Part shown: positions 5,615 through 7,481 of the stretch, piece by piece
Position numbering within the stretch: the first letter of the stretch is position 1
How the letters are laid out: each line of letters starts with the position of its first letter
Source: G001797105 sp964528155
GTDB taxonomy: Bacteria; Chloroflexota; Anaerolineae; Anaerolineales; E44-bin32
Assembly (NCBI GenBank): GCA_964528155.1
Contig: CAZGRL010000157.1
Location: forward strand, 1-7,481
Reading direction: 5' to 3'
Length of the DNA: 7,481 bases
Translations under genes and position numbers: made by a program
Notes under the pieces: model-generated
What the model was told of the DNA's origin: nothing
What the model saw: only the letters and a program-made list of their open reading frames with translations
Database searches by the model: none

Positions 5615-6853
5615 ATGACAGGCGAGACAATCGGCGCGCCCTTCATCCTCGGGGTGAACTACTGGCCGCGACGCAAAGCCATGTACTGGTGGTCGGATTT
5701 CGATGCCGGGGAGGTCCAGGACGAATTCGACACGATCCAGCAGTTGGGCCTTACCCTGGTGCGGATCTTTCTCCTTTGGGAGGACTTCCAGCCGACGCCT
5801 GATCGGATCGACCCCGTCGCGCTCGAGAATCTTCAAGTTGTGTGTGATGCCGCGGCCGACCGCGACCTCGACCTCGACATCACCTTCTTCACCGGTCACA
5901 TGAGCGGTCCTTCTTGGACGCCGGGGTGGATGATCCGCGACGATCTTCCGGTCCCGCCGCGGGTGCGCCAGGTTGTCTCCGGAGGACAGGCAGTCGAACG
6001 CGGATACGTCAATCCGTTCACCGATCCAACGGCGTCGGTCGCGGCCGAGCTTCAGTTGCGGACGGTGGTGAAACGCTTCAAGGACCACCCGGCGATTGGG
6101 ATGTGGAACCTGGGAAACGAGCCCGACCTTTTCGCTTGGCCGCCGGACCCGAGGCAGGGCAGGGAATGGGTCCGCCGGATGCGAAGCGTGATCGGGGAGA
6201 TCGACCCCGACCACCCGGTCACATGCGGTCTGCATGCGGCCAACCTTCTACAGGACAACGGGCTGAGGGTGAACGACGTCTTTGGCGAGGTCGACGTGGC
6301 GGTGATGCACGGCTACCCGATGTACACCCCCTGGGCCAAAGGGCCACTCGACCCGGATTTCGTGCCGTTCGTGTGCGCCCTGACCTCGGCGTTATGCGGT
6401 AAGCCGACCATGATGGAAGAGTTCGGCGGATGCACGGCCCCGCCCGGCCAACGCTCATTCATCAATGAGTGGTCGAGCTATGGAAGGCCGCGTCGTCAAT
6501 TCATGGCCTCCGAGGACGAGCTCGCAGTCTACGTGGGGGAAGTTCTGCCGCGGCTCCTGGATGTGGGTGCGACGGGCGGACTGATCTGGTGCTTCGCTGA
6601 CTACGTCCCTGGTTTGTATGACAGACCGCCGTGCGAAGAGTCGTGGCACGAGCGCTTCTTCGGATTGGTCCGCCCGGACGGATCCATCAAACCCCACGCA
6701 CAAGTCATCCGACGCTTCGCCGACTCAAACCCGCTCGTCCAGCCAGCCCGGCGACGGGTCACCCTGGACCTGACGCCCGAGGAGTACTACCGCGATCCGA
6801 TGAGGAACGCCCAGCGCGCATACACCGCCTATCTGGAGGCGGAGGAGAGCTGA
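5615..6853 (+). CDS. Cytoplasmic GH5-like (clan GH-A) glycoside hydrolase
   Basis: 412 residues from ATG at 5615. A GTG directly in front at 5612 is an alternative start; ATG is preferred because GAG at 5606-5608 is six bases away. The sequence has the signature layout of a (beta/alpha)8 retaining glycosidase: GVNYWP near the N-terminus, LVRIFLLWEDFQP (the beta-2 Arg), MWNLGNEP with the acid/base Glu169, MHGYP with the conserved His/Tyr at 232/234, MMEEFGG with the nucleophile Glu269, and LIWCFADY carrying the substrate-platform Trp. All key residues are present, so it should be active on a beta-linked glycan or glycoside, but cellulase, mannanase or glycosidase specificity cannot be decided. 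There is no signal peptide or carbohydrate-binding module, which suggests an intracellular enzyme acting on short oligosaccharides. A helical tail (about 385-412) follows the barrel. The upstream B3/4 gene has no obvious functional link. Confidence 0.88.
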   Translation: MTGETIGAPFILGVNYWPRRKAMYWWSDFDAGEVQDEFDTIQQLGLTLVRIFLLWEDFQPTPDRIDPVALENLQVVCDAAADRDLDLDITFFTGHMSGPSWTPGWMIRDDLPVPPRVRQVVSGGQAVERGYVNPFTDPTASVAAELQLRTVVKRFKDHPAIGMWNLGNEPDLFAWPPDPRQGREWVRRMRSVIGEIDPDHPVTCGLHAANLLQDNGLRVNDVFGEVDVAVMHGYPMYTPWAKGPLDPDFVPFVCALTSALCGKPTMMEEFGGCTAPPGQRSFINEWSSYGRPRRQFMASEDELAVYVGEVLPRLLDVGATGGLIWCFADYVPGLYDRPPCEESWHERFFGLVRPDGSIKPHAQVIRRFADSNPLVQPARRRVTLDLTPEEYYRDPMRNAQRAYTAYLEAEES

Positions 6854-6856
6854 TAG

Positions 6857-6928
6857 AAGCTACAAGCTTCAAGCTGCAAGCTTCAAGAGGACGCAAGACA
6901 CAAGGATTGGCTCCAAGCTGCAGGCTTC
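6857..6928. repeat. Heptanucleotide repeats of AAGCTNC type
   Basis: Directly after the glycosidase stop, 7-bp units run head to tail: AAGCTAC, AAGCTTC, AAGCTGC, AAGCTTC, then a degenerate AAGAGGA (6857-6891). After a 23-base interruption come AAGCTGC and AGGCTTC (6915-6928). The units contain AGCT/AAGCTT palindromes, so the array can also fold, for example GAAGCT (6856-6861) with AGCTTC (6865-6870). It resembles the short tandem heptanucleotide repeats known between genes in cyanobacteria and other genomes; function unknown. Confidence 0.7.
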
Positions 6929-6931
6929 AGT

Positions 6932-6973
6932 CATTACGTTTTACGATTTACGTTTTACGAGTCACGTTTCACT
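6932..6973. repeat. Heptanucleotide repeats of TTTTACG type
   Basis: Six consecutive 7-bp units of a second kind: CATTACG, TTTTACG, ATTTACG, TTTTACG, AGTCACG, TTTCACT. The array is AT-rich in contrast to the surrounding GC-rich DNA and ends 12 bases before the ribosome binding site of the downstream gene, so it lies where that gene's promoter would be expected. Whether it acts as a promoter or regulator site, or is only a repeat, cannot be told. Confidence 0.75.
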
Positions 6974-6999
6974 GAGGTCTACCCGAAGGAGAACGCGCC

Positions 7000-7389
7000 A
7001 TGGATCCCGCAAACGACATCGCCGCGACCGTCATCGGAATGGAAGAAGCTGCGCTGGATCGTTGGGGCAGGGGGGACCCGGACGGGTTTCTTGAGATTTG
7101 CGCACCCGAAATCGTGTACTTCGATCCGTACGTAGAGAGACGGATCGACGGCCTTGACTCATTGGCCGACTACTACGTCGACACTCGAGGCGTAGTGAAA
7201 TTCGACCGCTTCGAACTCATCAATCCGACGGTTCAGGTGCAGGGTGACGTAGCGGTCCTGACGTTCAACTATGTCTCCTATCGAGGTGAGGGGGAGTCCC
7301 GCTGGAACTGCACCGAGGTATATGCGCGCCGGGCCGATCAGTGGAGGATCATCCAGACCCACTGGTCGTACACAGCCCGTGCCCAGTAG
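7000..7389 (+). CDS. NTF2-like / SnoaL-like fold protein
   Basis: 129 residues, matching the small cone-shaped NTF2-like superfamily (SnoaL/DUF4440-type proteins), whose members bind or convert small hydrophobic molecules or act as association domains. Family traits: an N-terminal helix ending in RWGRGDPDGFLEICAPE (about 22-37), followed by the strand VYFDPY with the usual D-P motif, a helix around GLDSLADYY (51-59), and the C-terminal strands with WNCTEVYARRADQWRIIQTHWS (about 102-123), where E-V-Y-x-R and W-R-I-I-x-x-H-W-S are typical. No signal peptide. AAGGAGA at 6986-6992, seven bases before ATG, supports the start. It is a single gene preceded by the heptanucleotide repeats. The ligand or reaction is unknown and this family is too diverse to guess it. 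Confidence 0.85.
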   Translation: MDPANDIAATVIGMEEAALDRWGRGDPDGFLEICAPEIVYFDPYVERRIDGLDSLADYYVDTRGVVKFDRFELINPTVQVQGDVAVLTFNYVSYRGEGESRWNCTEVYARRADQWRIIQTHWSYTARAQ

Positions 7390-7415
7390 AGCGAGCACAT
7401 CGCCACACGTGTCAA

Positions 7416-7471
7416 GCCAAATGAAAATGTTACCGAACGGGAATGGTTCTGCCAAATGATAATGTTACCGA
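7416..7471. repeat. Pair of 21-bp direct repeats at the window edge
   Basis: GCCAAATGAAAATGTTACCG plus A (7416-7436) recurs as GCCAAATGATAATGTTACCG plus A (7451-7471), with one mismatch. The copies start 35 bases apart, with 14 unrelated bases between. They begin 27 bases after the stop codon of the NTF2-like gene and are more AT-rich than their surroundings. Repeated protein-binding sites of this kind are often found at the ends of insertion sequences, and the sequence resembles such ends to my eye, but the window stops before any transposase can be seen. A regulator operator pair for a downstream gene is the alternative. Confidence 0.55.
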
Positions 7472-7481
7472 GTCAGGGCCT

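Noticed and set aside
5579..6235. Minus-strand open frame of 218 codons opposite the glycosidase
   Set aside because: It mirrors a gene whose catalytic motifs are intact, is rich in Arg/His/Asp/Pro, and has no recognisable domain.
7416..7471. CRISPR array
   Set aside because: Only two repeats with a 14-base gap, too short for spacers, repeats without the usual palindromic character, and no cas gene in view.

Overview
The window reads as bacterial chromosomal DNA with high GC. The best guess for its source is a member of the Chloroflexota (Anaerolineae-like). This is inference from style: membrane-anchored TPR proteins with Pro/Thr-rich linkers, a free-standing B3/4-domain protein, a GH5-like glycosidase and heptanucleotide repeats between genes. 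No rRNA, tRNA or other phylogenetic marker is present, so the assignment is soft.

Layout. Positions 1-235 hold a plausible sigma70-type promoter and a structured leader, followed by a secreted chymotrypsin-fold serine protease (236-1129, + strand). A strong GC-rich hairpin at 1157-1182 separates it from a convergent three-gene operon on the minus strand. In transcription order the operon encodes a large membrane-anchored TPR protein (4366-2639), a small membrane-anchored TPR protein (2635-2042) and a putative lipoprotein or membrane-anchored protein with a helical stalk (2025-1279). The gaps between these genes are only 3 and 16 bases. The first and third proteins end in a related C-terminal domain, predicted to be beta-rich. 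Positions 4367-4888 form the intergenic region upstream of the divergent genes, with no convincing large gene and one small ORF that has a good ribosome binding site.

On the plus strand follow a B3/4-domain protein (4889-5575), a cytoplasmic GH5-like glycosidase (about 5615-6853), a 146-base spacer made largely of two kinds of 7-bp tandem repeats, and an NTF2/SnoaL-fold protein (7000-7389). The last 65 bases contain two near-identical 21-bp direct repeats that look like the edge of a mobile or repeated element cut by the window.

How the genes work together. The minus-strand operon is the only real multi-gene unit. All three products appear to be anchored in the membrane with their bulk outside the cytoplasm, and two share a C-terminal module, so they may form one envelope-associated assembly. 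I recognise no characterised system that matches it. The plus-strand genes appear to be separate housekeeping or accessory functions. The protease is independent, but its predicted mature start suggests it is made active directly on export.
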